Shown here: piece after piece, positions 17,143 through 26,500 of the stretch
How positions within the stretch are numbered: position 1 is the stretch's first letter
Layout of the letters: each line of letters begins with the position of its first letter
Source: Nostoc sp. S13
GTDB lineage: Bacteria > Cyanobacteriota > Cyanobacteriia > Cyanobacteriales > Nostocaceae
Direction: 5' to 3'
Assembly: GCF_029379315.1 (NCBI RefSeq)
Contig: NZ_JAQYWQ010000054.1
Location: forward strand, 1 to 43,305
Length of the DNA stretch: 43,305 nt
Program-made: the position numbers and the translations under genes
The notes under the pieces: model-generated
Told to the model about the DNA's origin: nothing
Database searches by the model: none
Seen by the model: the letters and a program-made list of their open reading frames with translations, nothing else

Positions 17143-19410
17143 ATGAAACGGCGCAGGTTTTTACAGAGAATTAGCTCAATACTCGCGGTATTGGGGATAA
17201 CTGAAGCTGAGTGGTTGACTTTCGGAAATCGCTATTATCAGGCTTTGGCACAATCCAGTCCGCGTAAGTTGGGATTGTTAATAGGTATTAACCAATACCC
17301 AGAAAATCCAGCCCTCAGTGGTTGTCTGACAGATGTAGAACTACAAAGAGAACTTTTGATTCATCGCTTTGGCTTCCAAGGGTCAGATATTTTAACCTTA
17401 ACTGAGGAAGAAGCTAGCAGGGAATTCATTCAAGCGGCTTTTTTAGATCACCTGGGTAAGCAAGCTAAACCTAGTGATGTGATTGTCTTCCACTTTAGCG
17501 GCTATGGCAGCCGTGTCAAATTGGAAACATCGCCAGAGAGAATGCAAAATGCTCTGGTACCAGCAGCTAATGGCAGTAAAGACCCACAAGATGAGAAAAT
17601 AGTTAACTATATATTAGAAGAAACTCTACTGCTATTATTGCAATCGCTTCCCACAGACCGAGTAACAGCAGTATTGGATACTAGCTATTATGCTCCTAGC
17701 ACAGTCTTAGGATTAAAAATTCGCGCCCTTCAGGAGTCAGTAGAGGCAAAGTTAGCAGCAGAGGAACTCGACTTGCTCAAACAACTTAAAACTCAGAAGT
17801 TACCCAGCACTCCTATTGTCTTAGCAGCTACCTCAAATCCAAAGCAGTCGGCGAGGGAAGGACTGTTTTCTGGTTTTAGTGCTGGGTTATTTACCTACGC
17901 CTTGACACAGTATTTGTGGGAATTCACCCCAGCCACCACAATTCAAGTCGCCTTCTCTCATGTGGAAAATTCTCTATCGAAATTGGCTAGCAAACAGCAA
18001 CCGACGTTATTAAGTAATCAGAAAAATCAATATATAACGTCTCTACTACCAACTGAGTTTTCTGCGGATGTGGAAAACCTCTCTCCTAAAAGGGAAGAGG
18101 CTTTGAATACTCTTCCTTCCCTAGTAGGGAAGGGAACTGAGGGGTTAGGTTTTCCAGATGAGGTGAAAAATCACCTACTACCACACAGTTCCATTGGTGC
18201 AGAAGGGGCGGTGAGTGCCATTGAAGAAGACGGCAAAACAGTCCATCTGTGGTTGGGAGGATTACCCCCACATGTGCTGCTATACTACGGAGTGAATTCT
18301 CGATTCACCCTAGCAACAACAGAGCAATTAGTATTGCGATCGCGGACTGGGTTAACAGCAAAAGCGCAAATTTCCAAAATTGATATTACAACTCCTCTAC
18401 AAGTCGGGCAACTCGTCCAAGAAGCAGTCCGGGTTTTACCCCGGAATATTAATTTAACAATTGCTTTGGATACTGGACTAGAAAGAATTGAGCGGGTAGA
18501 TGCCACAAGTGCCTTTGCCGCATTTTCCCGTGTGTCCACCGTAGTAGTAGGAGAAAAACCAGCTGATTATCTATTTGCCAAGCTACAGCAAACGCCTAGT
18601 CGCTATGGACTATTTTCTCTTGGTGGCGAGCTAATTCCCAATACCACCGGGGAAGTAGGAGAAGCAGTGAAATTAACGGTGCAGAGGTTAGCGCCAAAAT
18701 TATCAACCTTGCTAGCAGCTAAGTTATGGCGACTCACAGAAAATCAAGGTTCTTCTCGCTTGGCTCTCAAGGCAACCTTAGAAATAATTAGTGACACATC
18801 GCCGAGCGTTGTCATGCAGCGTGAAACAGTGCGAACTTTTAAAACTGAAACTTCGATTAAAAAATCAGTGCAGACGCGATTAATAGCGTCTCTGCCCACT
18901 CCCATTGTGCCTATCGGTAGTCGAATGCAATATCGAGTAGAAAACCAGAGCGATCGCCGAGTATATTTAATCTTGCTGGGATTAAACAATAATCATACAG
19001 CAATTGCCTTCTACTCTTGGGAAACCCTCCAAGAACCAAACACTGCCGACACCAAGCCCCTCCTTAAAGAAGCCGTCATCGCCCCAGGTGAAACCCTCAC
19101 CTTACCCCAAACTAATGCTGCTTCCGCATGGGTGATTTCAGGGCCAGCTTTCTTTTATGAACAACAACTAATTTTTAGTACTGCACCCTTTAGCGAAACT
19201 CTCGCCGCCTTGAATACTGCTAAGTATTCCACAGCCGAACAAGACCCGATTGGCCCATTGTTGAATTCCTTAGACGTTGCACAAGCCTTGCTACAAGACT
19301 TGCATAACGCCAGCGCCCTAAAAACGGAGATGAACGGCACAGCAACCGACTCATATATCTTGGATGTAAATAATTGGGCAAGTTTTAGCTTTAATTTTCA
19401 AGTAATGTAA
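17143..19410 (+). CDS. Caspase-fold protein, YS-type (pseudo-)orthocaspase
   Basis: Peptidase C14/caspase-like p20 domain at about residues 40-290. The N-terminus MKRRRFLQRISSILAVLG looks like a twin-arginine or lipophilic signal. The position of the catalytic His is Tyr121 (FHFSGYGSR, normally GHG) and that of the catalytic Cys is Ser181 (LDTSYY, normally DxCHSG). Cyanobacterial orthocaspases with exactly this Tyr-Ser pair are known as a proteolytically inactive class, so this protein is probably a regulator, binder or scaffold. The C-terminal 450 residues (VENQSDRRVYLILLGLNNN, VIAPGETLTLPQ) resemble the DUF4384-like region of such proteins. Residues about 311-337 are encoded by a dispersed repeat. 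Stands alone between repeat-rich gaps. Confidence 0.85.
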   Translation: MKRRRFLQRISSILAVLGITEAEWLTFGNRYYQALAQSSPRKLGLLIGINQYPENPALSGCLTDVELQRELLIHRFGFQGSDILTLTEEEASREFIQAAFLDHLGKQAKPSDVIVFHFSGYGSRVKLETSPERMQNALVPAANGSKDPQDEKIVNYILEETLLLLLQSLPTDRVTAVLDTSYYAPSTVLGLKIRALQESVEAKLAAEELDLLKQLKTQKLPSTPIVLAATSNPKQSAREGLFSGFSAGLFTYALTQYLWEFTPATTIQVAFSHVENSLSKLASKQQPTLLSNQKNQYITSLLPTEFSADVENLSPKREEALNTLPSLVGKGTEGLGFPDEVKNHLLPHSSIGAEGAVSAIEEDGKTVHLWLGGLPPHVLLYYGVNSRFTLATTEQLVLRSRTGLTAKAQISKIDITTPLQVGQLVQEAVRVLPRNINLTIALDTGLERIERVDATSAFAAFSRVSTVVVGEKPADYLFAKLQQTPSRYGLFSLGGELIPNTTGEVGEAVKLTVQRLAPKLSTLLAAKLWRLTENQGSSRLALKATLEIISDTSPSVVMQRETVRTFKTETSIKKSVQTRLIASLPTPIVPIGSRMQYRVENQSDRRVYLILLGLNNNHTAIAFYSWETLQEPNTADTKPLLKEAVIAPGETLTLPQTNAASAWVISGPAFFYEQQLIFSTAPFSETLAALNTAKYSTAEQDPIGPLLNSLDVAQALLQDLHNASALKTEMNGTATDSYILDVNNWASFSFNFQVM
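18075..18154. repeat. Dispersed repeat embedded in frame in the orthocaspase gene
   Basis: Two hairpins, cctctctcctaaaagggaagagg-like and ccttccctagtagggaagg, ending in ggggttaggtttt: the usual look of a GC/purine-rich intergenic repeat of cyanobacteria. It translates as LSPKREEALNTLPSLVGKGT between the caspase domain and the C-terminal region, so it probably lies in a linker. Confidence 0.55.
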
Positions 19411-19644
19411 ACACATAAACCACGAAATATCTCAATTAAATTCAGTCGCTAGTACGAGCAGACACAGCATAATATTTTTTACATTCGCGTTTCTAGTTAG
19501 CTATATGCCATAAATAAAAAATATCTATAACTTTTGATTATTTAAATTTGGAAATAATTCATTCGGCAGAAGGAGGTAAAGAACTAAGTAAATGTCTATT
19601 TTAGTAATTAGGAGATGAAGAGAAAGTTTTTGAGGTTAAATTTA

Positions 19645-20592
19645 ATGGTTCTTTACAAAGTAGAAGATTTCGAGCCTAACTATCAAGATAGTTTTGATGG
19701 ACATGACATTAAGGGTCTGGGTGTCTATACACAAGGAACTGATGAAAAGGTTGGCACAGTTAGCGATGTTTTAGTTGATGAAGAAGGTCATTTTCGCTAT
19801 CTAGTCGTTGACTTAGGCTTCTGGATTTTTGGTAAAAAAGTATTACTACCAATTGGTCGTGCCCGTATCGACTATAACAATGATCGTGTTTATACAATTG
19901 GCTTGACTAGAGAGCAAGCAGAAGATTTACCTGAGTTCAATGAACGCCAAACCCTTGATTACGACTATGAAGAACGGGTGCGTGGGGTATATCGCCAACC
20001 GGGAGATTACGCCCTTCCTCTAGATGCATCATTACCACAAGCGGCAGACTACGGTCTTGCTGTAGATGCTTCATTACCATTGCAACCGATAACACCACCG
20101 GTAACACCAGTAGATACAACCTCTCGGCAGCCGGTTACGCCTACTTACAATCGTGATAGCTACAATTACGAAAATGAGCCTTCTTTATTCGGCTTAAATG
20201 ACCAAGATAATCAAACTCTGAAATTGTATGAAGAACGGCTGATTGCCACTAAACGACGCCAAAAGACTGGAGAAGTAACGATTGGCAAGCATGTTGAGAC
20301 TGATACTGCACGGATTGCAGTGCCGGTGGAAAGAGAGCGAGTTGTAATTGAACGTGTAACTCCAGCAGATGCAGGTACTGCCGTTTCTGGGCGCGAAGCA
20401 GATTTCCGTGAAGGCGAAGTTGCTCGCATAGAACTCCACGAAGAAACTGCTGATGTTCGCAAAGAAGCATTTTTGCGTGAAGAAGTCAGAGTTAGAAAAG
20501 TGGTTGACCAAGACACAGTTGAAACTCAAGAAACTGTACGTCGTGAAGAGTTAGATGTGAATTCTGGTAATCTTCCGATTGAAGAACGCTAA
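19645..20592 (+). CDS. PRC-barrel and DUF2382 (YsnF-like) stress protein
   Basis: The N-terminal PRC-barrel (LGVYTQGTDEKVGTVSDVLV, HFRYLVVDLGFWIFGKKVLL) is a small beta-barrel found in ribosome-maturation and photosynthetic proteins. A Pro/Thr-rich linker follows, then DUF2382 (LYEERLIATKRRQKTGEVTI, VPVERERVVIERV and EAFLREEVRVRKVVDQDTVE). DUF2382 proteins are linked to general and desiccation stress in bacteria; the molecular role is unknown. The protein is strongly charged and probably soluble. I choose ATG at 19645 (MVLYKVEDFEPNY, with GAGG at 19632-19635); an ATG at 19615 in frame has AGGAG almost touching it and adds ten residues, so the start is uncertain. A paralogue lies immediately downstream. 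Confidence 0.85.
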   Translation: MVLYKVEDFEPNYQDSFDGHDIKGLGVYTQGTDEKVGTVSDVLVDEEGHFRYLVVDLGFWIFGKKVLLPIGRARIDYNNDRVYTIGLTREQAEDLPEFNERQTLDYDYEERVRGVYRQPGDYALPLDASLPQAADYGLAVDASLPLQPITPPVTPVDTTSRQPVTPTYNRDSYNYENEPSLFGLNDQDNQTLKLYEERLIATKRRQKTGEVTIGKHVETDTARIAVPVERERVVIERVTPADAGTAVSGREADFREGEVARIELHEETADVRKEAFLREEVRVRKVVDQDTVETQETVRREELDVNSGNLPIEER

Positions 20593-20645
20593 CTAAATAT
20601 AGTCATTAGCTACTAACTAATGACTAATAATTAATTCGATACAGT

Positions 20646-20677
20646 ACAGGTGAGGCTGTTAAATCAGCCTTACCTGT
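20646..20677 (+). terminator. Hairpin between the two DUF2382 genes
   Basis: A 13-base stem, acaggtgaggctg (20646-20658) and cagccttacctgt (20665-20677), with one G-U pair and a 6-base loop. No T-run follows, so it may be a factor-dependent terminator or an RNA stabiliser. Confidence 0.38.
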
Positions 20678-20842
20678 GCTTGCAATCGCTGATACCAGTT
20701 TAGATTTTGGATTGGGAATATTGCTCTAAATATGGGTTGTATAGGTTGTATAAATATAATCAGCAGCAAACATTTTCTAAATGGTATTCAGATGATCAAT
20801 ACATTTAATAGCTAACTAGAAAGCAGTTCATAAATTTTGCAT

Positions 20843-21784
20843 ATGAATAGCCAACCGATGACAAAAAACATTGGACAGGCAAATACGACCACTCGTACTA
20901 GCACCTCATTAGCAGATTTAAGAAAGAAGGTGAAGGATTTTGCTGTTATCGATAGGCAAGGTGAGCTAGTAGGAGTAGTTCATGATTTAATTGTTGATGC
21001 TAATCGTCGGTTAAACCTAGTTATATCTAACCAGGTGAATCAACAAACTGTAGAAGATGGTCAGCAGTTAGCCGATAAACATCCTTCTTTATTTCACTTG
21101 CAGAGCCAGAGAATAAAGCAAATTGACAAGCCGACTAAATCTGTTTTCATAGACTTAAACAAATCAGAAATCGAGTATATGCCTGAATATTTAGAAACAG
21201 AAACACCAGGCGATGCCAATCGGCAAGCTGCTTTGCATCTACACACATTATCAGAAAACTCAACTGAGAAACTAGTCAATAATCAAACTACAAATAGCCC
21301 AGTTGAGCCAGTAAATTTAGAACAAGTTAAGGTTAGCGAAGAACAGATTATTCGTTTACTAGAAGAACGGCTAGTTGTTGAAAACAGTAAGCGTAAAATT
21401 GGCGAGGTGATTGTTCGCAAAGTCATCGAAACCCGGATGATACAAGTTCCTGTCCGGCGTGAAAAGCTGATTGTGGAACAAATTAGCCCAGAACACAAAC
21501 AACTAGCAGAAATTGATTTAGGAGAAGAAGAAATTTCTGGCGTTGACTTGACCGAAGTAGAAAGACTTAAAGTTACACCTTTTGACAGTAGTTTAACGGT
21601 AAGCGGCGAATTTAGTTCGCTTAAAACTGCTAGTTTATTGTTGAATGCGATCGCACTAGAGCGAAATCACGGATGCAAGCAGGTGCGTGTTACCATTTCT
21701 GTTGAAGATGAGTCACACCAGAAAAAATACCAGGAGTGGTTTGACCGTTGTTCTAAAGGTCAATCGCTAAAGCCGGAAAAATAA
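20843..21784 (+). CDS. Second PRC-barrel-like and DUF2382 protein
   Basis: Related in design to the upstream gene: a divergent PRC-barrel-like start (LRKKVKDFAVIDRQGELVGV then VHDLIVDANRRLNLVIS), a polar linker, and DUF2382 (LLEERLVVENSKRKIGEVIV, RKVIETRMIQVPVRREKLIV). It differs by an extra C-terminal segment (SLKTASLLLNAIALERNHG, QVRVTISVEDESHQKKYQEW) of about 60 residues that the neighbour lacks. The start is ATG at 20843; a TTG at 20837 adds two residues. 250 bases separate it from its neighbour, with a hairpin between, so separate transcription is likely. Function unknown; stress protection is inferred from the family. Confidence 0.82.
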   Translation: MNSQPMTKNIGQANTTTRTSTSLADLRKKVKDFAVIDRQGELVGVVHDLIVDANRRLNLVISNQVNQQTVEDGQQLADKHPSLFHLQSQRIKQIDKPTKSVFIDLNKSEIEYMPEYLETETPGDANRQAALHLHTLSENSTEKLVNNQTTNSPVEPVNLEQVKVSEEQIIRLLEERLVVENSKRKIGEVIVRKVIETRMIQVPVRREKLIVEQISPEHKQLAEIDLGEEEISGVDLTEVERLKVTPFDSSLTVSGEFSSLKTASLLLNAIALERNHGCKQVRVTISVEDESHQKKYQEWFDRCSKGQSLKPEK

Positions 21785-21804
21785 GTTTCTAGAAGATAAA
21801 TTAG

Positions 21805-21834
21805 TCGGGTGGGCATTGCACACCCGATTTTTTT
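21805..21834 (+). terminator. Rho-independent terminator after the second DUF2382 gene
   Basis: The stem tcgggtg (21805-21811) and cacccga (21821-21827) with a 9-base loop is followed by seven T. Confidence 0.85.
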
Positions 21835-22075
21835 GTCGATTTATAGCAGATTTCAAGGAAGTTGAAGTACATAACGATTCTTCCCAAAGCCAGGTATAAA
21901 CCCTGTTTTACTTCTGTTAGCGGAGCGAGGCGTGGCCCATTCTGGATTCTGAATTCTGAATTATGCTGTAAGAAAAGAAAGGTGAAGTTTCCCGTTTCCT
22001 AGCGGATTAGTGGAATGTCTCCAAAGCAACTTAATTTACAATACTAAGCAGTTGCCGTTCTTTTGGCTACTTGCA

Positions 22076-22999
22076 ATGAAATTTCGACTCAAGAGACTTT
22101 CACGAAAGAAACAACAGCGTCTGATCCCACCGATTCAGATTCAAGTTCGAGATGGAAAATTTGAGATTATGGGTATGGGTGCATGGCATTCCTACTGGCG
22201 CGATCCCTATCATCTGCTGCTCACAATTCCCTGGACTGCCTTTCTGATCCTAATTTTTACTTCCTATATAACTATTAATGCTCTATTTGCCCTAGCTTAC
22301 TTGATTGGAGGAGATTGTATTGCCAACGCCCGATCTGGCTCTTTTTTAGATGTCTTTTTCTTTAGCGTGCAAACCCTAGCATCCATCGGCTATGGAGCAA
22401 TGTATCCTAAAACAACTTACGCCAACATTATTGTCACCATTGAAGCAATGATCGGTTTGGTGGGAATTGCTGTGACGACAGGACTAGCGTTTGCTCGATT
22501 CTCCCGACCTACAGCCCGTGTGGTTTTTAGCCGTGTTGCAGTGATTACACCTCAAGATGCGATGCCTACTCTCATGTTTCGCAGCGCTAATAAGCGTCGC
22601 AATATGATTCTGGAGGCACAGATGCGAGTTTACTTGATGCGCGACGAAGTAACCCTAGAAGGGCAGTTCATGCGTCGGTTCCACGATCTCAAATTGCTAA
22701 CAAACCAAACACCTAGCTTCACCTTAAGCTGGTCAGTGATGCATGTCATTGATGAGTTTAGTCCTCTATATGGGATGACACCAGAATCGTTAATCCAGAC
22801 AAATACTATTCTGATCATCTCTTTGAGTGGCCTTGACGAAACGGTTGCACAGGTCGTCCATGCCCGTCATACCTATGGTGCTCATGAGATTTTGTGGAAC
22901 AATCAATTTGTCGATATCTTCCACCAGACACCCGATGGAAATCGCTACATTGATTACAACCGCTTTCACGATGTTTTCCCTTTAGATGAAAAGAGTTGA
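22076..22999 (+). CDS. Inward-rectifier K+ channel (KirBac-like)
   Basis: Membrane channel. Order of parts: a short slide-helix region (WHSYWRDPYHLLLTIPW), TM1 (AFLILIFTSYITINALFALAYL), a pore loop with the selectivity filter SIGYGAMYP around residue 104, TM2 (IIVTIEAMIGLVGIAVTTGLAF), then the cytosolic immunoglobulin-like Kir domain (ARFSRPTARVVFSRVAVI, RRNMILEAQMRVYLM, HVIDEFSPLYGMTPESL and HARHTYGAHEILW). All Kir hallmarks are present and length (about 308) is normal. I choose ATG at 22076 (MKFRLKRLSRKKQQ); a GTG at 22010 in frame adds 22 residues with no ribosome site. No operon partner; the 291-base gap upstream has a terminator and short repeats. Confidence 0.9.
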   Translation: MKFRLKRLSRKKQQRLIPPIQIQVRDGKFEIMGMGAWHSYWRDPYHLLLTIPWTAFLILIFTSYITINALFALAYLIGGDCIANARSGSFLDVFFFSVQTLASIGYGAMYPKTTYANIIVTIEAMIGLVGIAVTTGLAFARFSRPTARVVFSRVAVITPQDAMPTLMFRSANKRRNMILEAQMRVYLMRDEVTLEGQFMRRFHDLKLLTNQTPSFTLSWSVMHVIDEFSPLYGMTPESLIQTNTILIISLSGLDETVAQVVHARHTYGAHEILWNNQFVDIFHQTPDGNRYIDYNRFHDVFPLDEKS

Positions 23000-23011
23000 A
23001 ATACCGGAAAG

Positions 23012-23212
23012 TTACTCAGAAATCTCATTGACTGGTGGTTGCAAGGGTTTAACCACAACCCGACCATTTTCAACTACAGTGCAACTTTTAACCACCCTCT
23101 TGCTGTGGTTAACTGGCACATCCTGGCAATGGTTTTGGAGGCAGAGATTTTGATTTTGCTCTTGTTGTTGGTTAAGAACGACAACACAACAGGCGGAGGA
23201 GGCGAGGGACAT
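23012..23212 (-). CDS. Possible small hypothetical protein (66 aa)
   Basis: A Gln/Asn/Val-rich frame (CVVVLNQQQEQNQNLCLQNH, KRVVKSCTVVENGRVVVKPL) with four to five cysteines, convergent with the channel gene 12 bases away. Not recognised and no clear ribosome site; the amino-acid pattern of the C-terminal half looks non-random but may be a relic. The rest of the 23000-23530 gap has nothing I can name apart from a GAGGTAGG ribosome site before the next gene. Confidence 0.25.
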   Translation of the reverse strand: MSLASSACCVVVLNQQQEQNQNLCLQNHCQDVPVNHSKRVVKSCTVVENGRVVVKPLQPPVNEISE

Positions 23213-23530
23213 ATAACATATTTTGATCTCTATATCTATTATCGCTCTACTGATGGTATTTGGCTCAAAAATTTACTAACGGGACTTAAACATTTTTGAG
23301 GTAGAAACAAGCCTTAAACCCATGCAGAGTAAAGGAAATACACCAAATACTCAAAAATAGACCAAACCCAGATATATCAATAAAGTAACCAAAACGATGT
23401 CGAAGTCTTTCTATATATACATTTGAGCCTCTTTTGTGGGTGTTTTTTGTCTAAGTCCCATTAAGTCCCACTAATCAGCTCCCTTCAAAACTGAAATTAC
23501 TGAAAAAATCGATTGAGGTAGGTAAAAGTT

Positions 23531-26500
23531 ATGGCAAGTATCATTGGAACCAACGGTAACGATACCCTATACTACGGCGATGGCTACAACGAGACCTTGA
23601 CTGGTGGAGGCGGCAACGATATTTACGCCGCCATACCAGGCAATACCGATCCTCTGATCACTATCACCGATTTTGGTGGCATAGGTAAAGGCATAAATCC
23701 ATCGGCAGGAGTTATTGCCGAAGTAGATAGATTAAAATTTGATTCTGATAATTCCTTCAATGCCAGAAATTTGGTGCTGATCCAGAATGATACCAATGTG
23801 GAAATCACCTTTTTGAAAGCAGAGAATAGTTTTAAAGTCATCCTGCAAAACTTTGCCTTGGAAAATCTGGATAACCTAAGCTTATCTACAGGAGCAACTG
23901 TCAACTCGGGCAATATCCTGTTTTATGGGCAAACTACCATTGCTGACAGCTTTGACATCTTCAATGCCAACTCCACCCAAAGTACTATCTTCAATAAGAA
24001 CACAGTCACTTTCCTTAACGATCTGAACAATAATGTTAGCGGCTTTGATAACTCAGATGATGTCATCAATGGTCAGGGGGGTGATGATCTGATTGACGGC
24101 AAAAGTGGCAATGATTTATTGCGGGGTGGCGCAGGTAATAATACTTTGATTGGTGGTGTAGGCAATGATACCTTGGATGTTGAATATTCAATAAGCAATA
24201 ACATCCTCAACGGTGGCAGTGGGGAGGATTACTTGAATGCTGGGGCAACATCCGGTAATAACCTGCTATCTGGTGGCGATGGCAATGATACTCTTTACAC
24301 CTCTTACGTTTCTCAAAACCGTTATGATTATACAGCCTCATCAGGGAATAACACCCTCAACGGTGGCGATGGTGACGATTACTTGAATGCTGAGTCTCCA
24401 TCCGGCAATAACCTGCTATCAGGTGGCGATGGCAATGATACTCTCTCCACCTCTGGTCTTTTTACTTATCCAGCAGATCCTAATTTTACCTCATCAGGGA
24501 ATAACACCCTCAACGGTGGCGCTGGTGACGATTACTTGAGGGCTGAGGGTTCATCAGGCAATAACCTGCTATCAGGTGGCGATGGCAATGATTATCTTGA
24601 TATCTCTCGTCTTTCCATTTACGACAGTAGTATAGCCTTGTCTTCAGGCGATAATACTCTCAACGGTGGTGCTGGTGACGATACCTTCAGGGCTGAGAAT
24701 TCAACAGGAAATAACTTCCTCTTTGGGGACGATGGCAATGATTCCTTCTATCTAAATTTAGAGAATCAAACGGTAGATGGGGGTAAGGGTGACGATTTAT
24801 TGTCCGTTGATTATAGTGATTACAGCGCTGCTACAGGAGGGATTACAACAACATTCAATCCTACTATTAACACTGGCTCAATTAAAGCGGATACGAATCA
24901 GGTTAATTACAAGGATATCGAACGATTAAATATCTCAGGTACAGAATACAATGACCAAATTGTGGGGAGCAGTGGCAACGATACCCTTTCCACGGGTAAT
25001 GGTGGCAATGATACCATAGATGGGGGCGAGGGTGAGGATTTACTGTCCGTCAATTACAATATTTATGCTAGAAAGGGGATTACAACGACATTCAATCCTA
25101 CTACTAACATTGGTTCAATTAAAGCGGGTACGAATCAGGTTAGTTACAAGAATATCGAACAATTAAATATCTTAGGTACAAGTTACAATGACAACATTGT
25201 GGGGAACAGTGGCAACGATACCCTCTCCACGGGCAGTAGTGGCAATGATACCATAGATGGGGGTGAGGGTGAGGATTTACTGTCCGTCAATTACTACGGT
25301 AGTACGGCGATCGTAACAACTTACAATGGCACTACTAACACTGGCTCAATTAGCTCGAGTACGAATCAGGTGGTTAATTACAAGAATATCGAGCGATTAA
25401 ATATCTCAGGTACAGAATACAATGACCAAATTGTGGGCAACAGTGGCAACGATACTCTAACTGGTAACGATGGTAATGATACTCTAACTGGTGGCGATGG
25501 TAATGATGAATTTGTTTACAGTAAGGGAGCTTTTTATAACGAAAATACTGATACTATTACCGATTTTGGTGGTGTAGGTAAAGGCTCAAATCCCTCAGCA
25601 ACTGTGATTGACTCTTTAGACACCTTGCAATTTACAAGTTCTGCATTCACTGCTCAAAATCTGCAATTAACTCCAAATAGCAACAACTTAGAAATCACTT
25701 TTGAAAATGAAAATCTTGGTAATCGCAAAGTCATTCTGCAAAACTTCAAATTAGAAAACTTGGATAATTTGCCAGCAACTTCTTCACGACCTGCTATTGG
25801 CAATATCCTCTTTTATGGACAAACTAGTGTCACTGACAGTTTTGATGTGTTTGATGCAAATTCCACTCAAACTAACCTGTTCAATAAGAATACTGTTACT
25901 TTCCTAAATGATCTCGATAACAATATTACAGGTTTTTACGACTCTAATGATGTCATCAATGGTCAAGGGGGTAATGATATCATCGACGGATTGAGTGGTG
26001 ATGACATACTTAGAGGTGGTGCAGGCAATAATACTCTTATTGGTGGTGCAGGCAATGATACTCTAATTGGTGGTGCAGGCAATGATTCTCTGATTGGTGG
26101 TACTGGTAATGATTCTTTGATTGGTGGTACTGGTAATGATTCTTTGATTGGTGGTACTGGTAATGATAGGTTGATTGTTGATAATTCACCAGGCAATAAT
26201 CTGCTCTGTGGTGGCAACGACAATGATTCTTTAGTTCTTTCTTCTGCCGATGGCAATAACACCCTTAACGGTGGCGCTGGTGACGATGTGTTCGATGATA
26301 ATTCTTCACCAGGCGATAATCTGCTCTCTGGTGGCGATGGCAATGATTCTTTCACCGTCTCTGTCAACTACAACGACTCTCGCTCATATGGCAATAACAC
26401 CCTTAACGGTGGCGCTGGTGACGATGTGTTCGATGCTCAGTATATATTAGGCAATAATTTATTTTGTGGGGGCGATGGCAATGACTCGTTTTTGTTCAGC

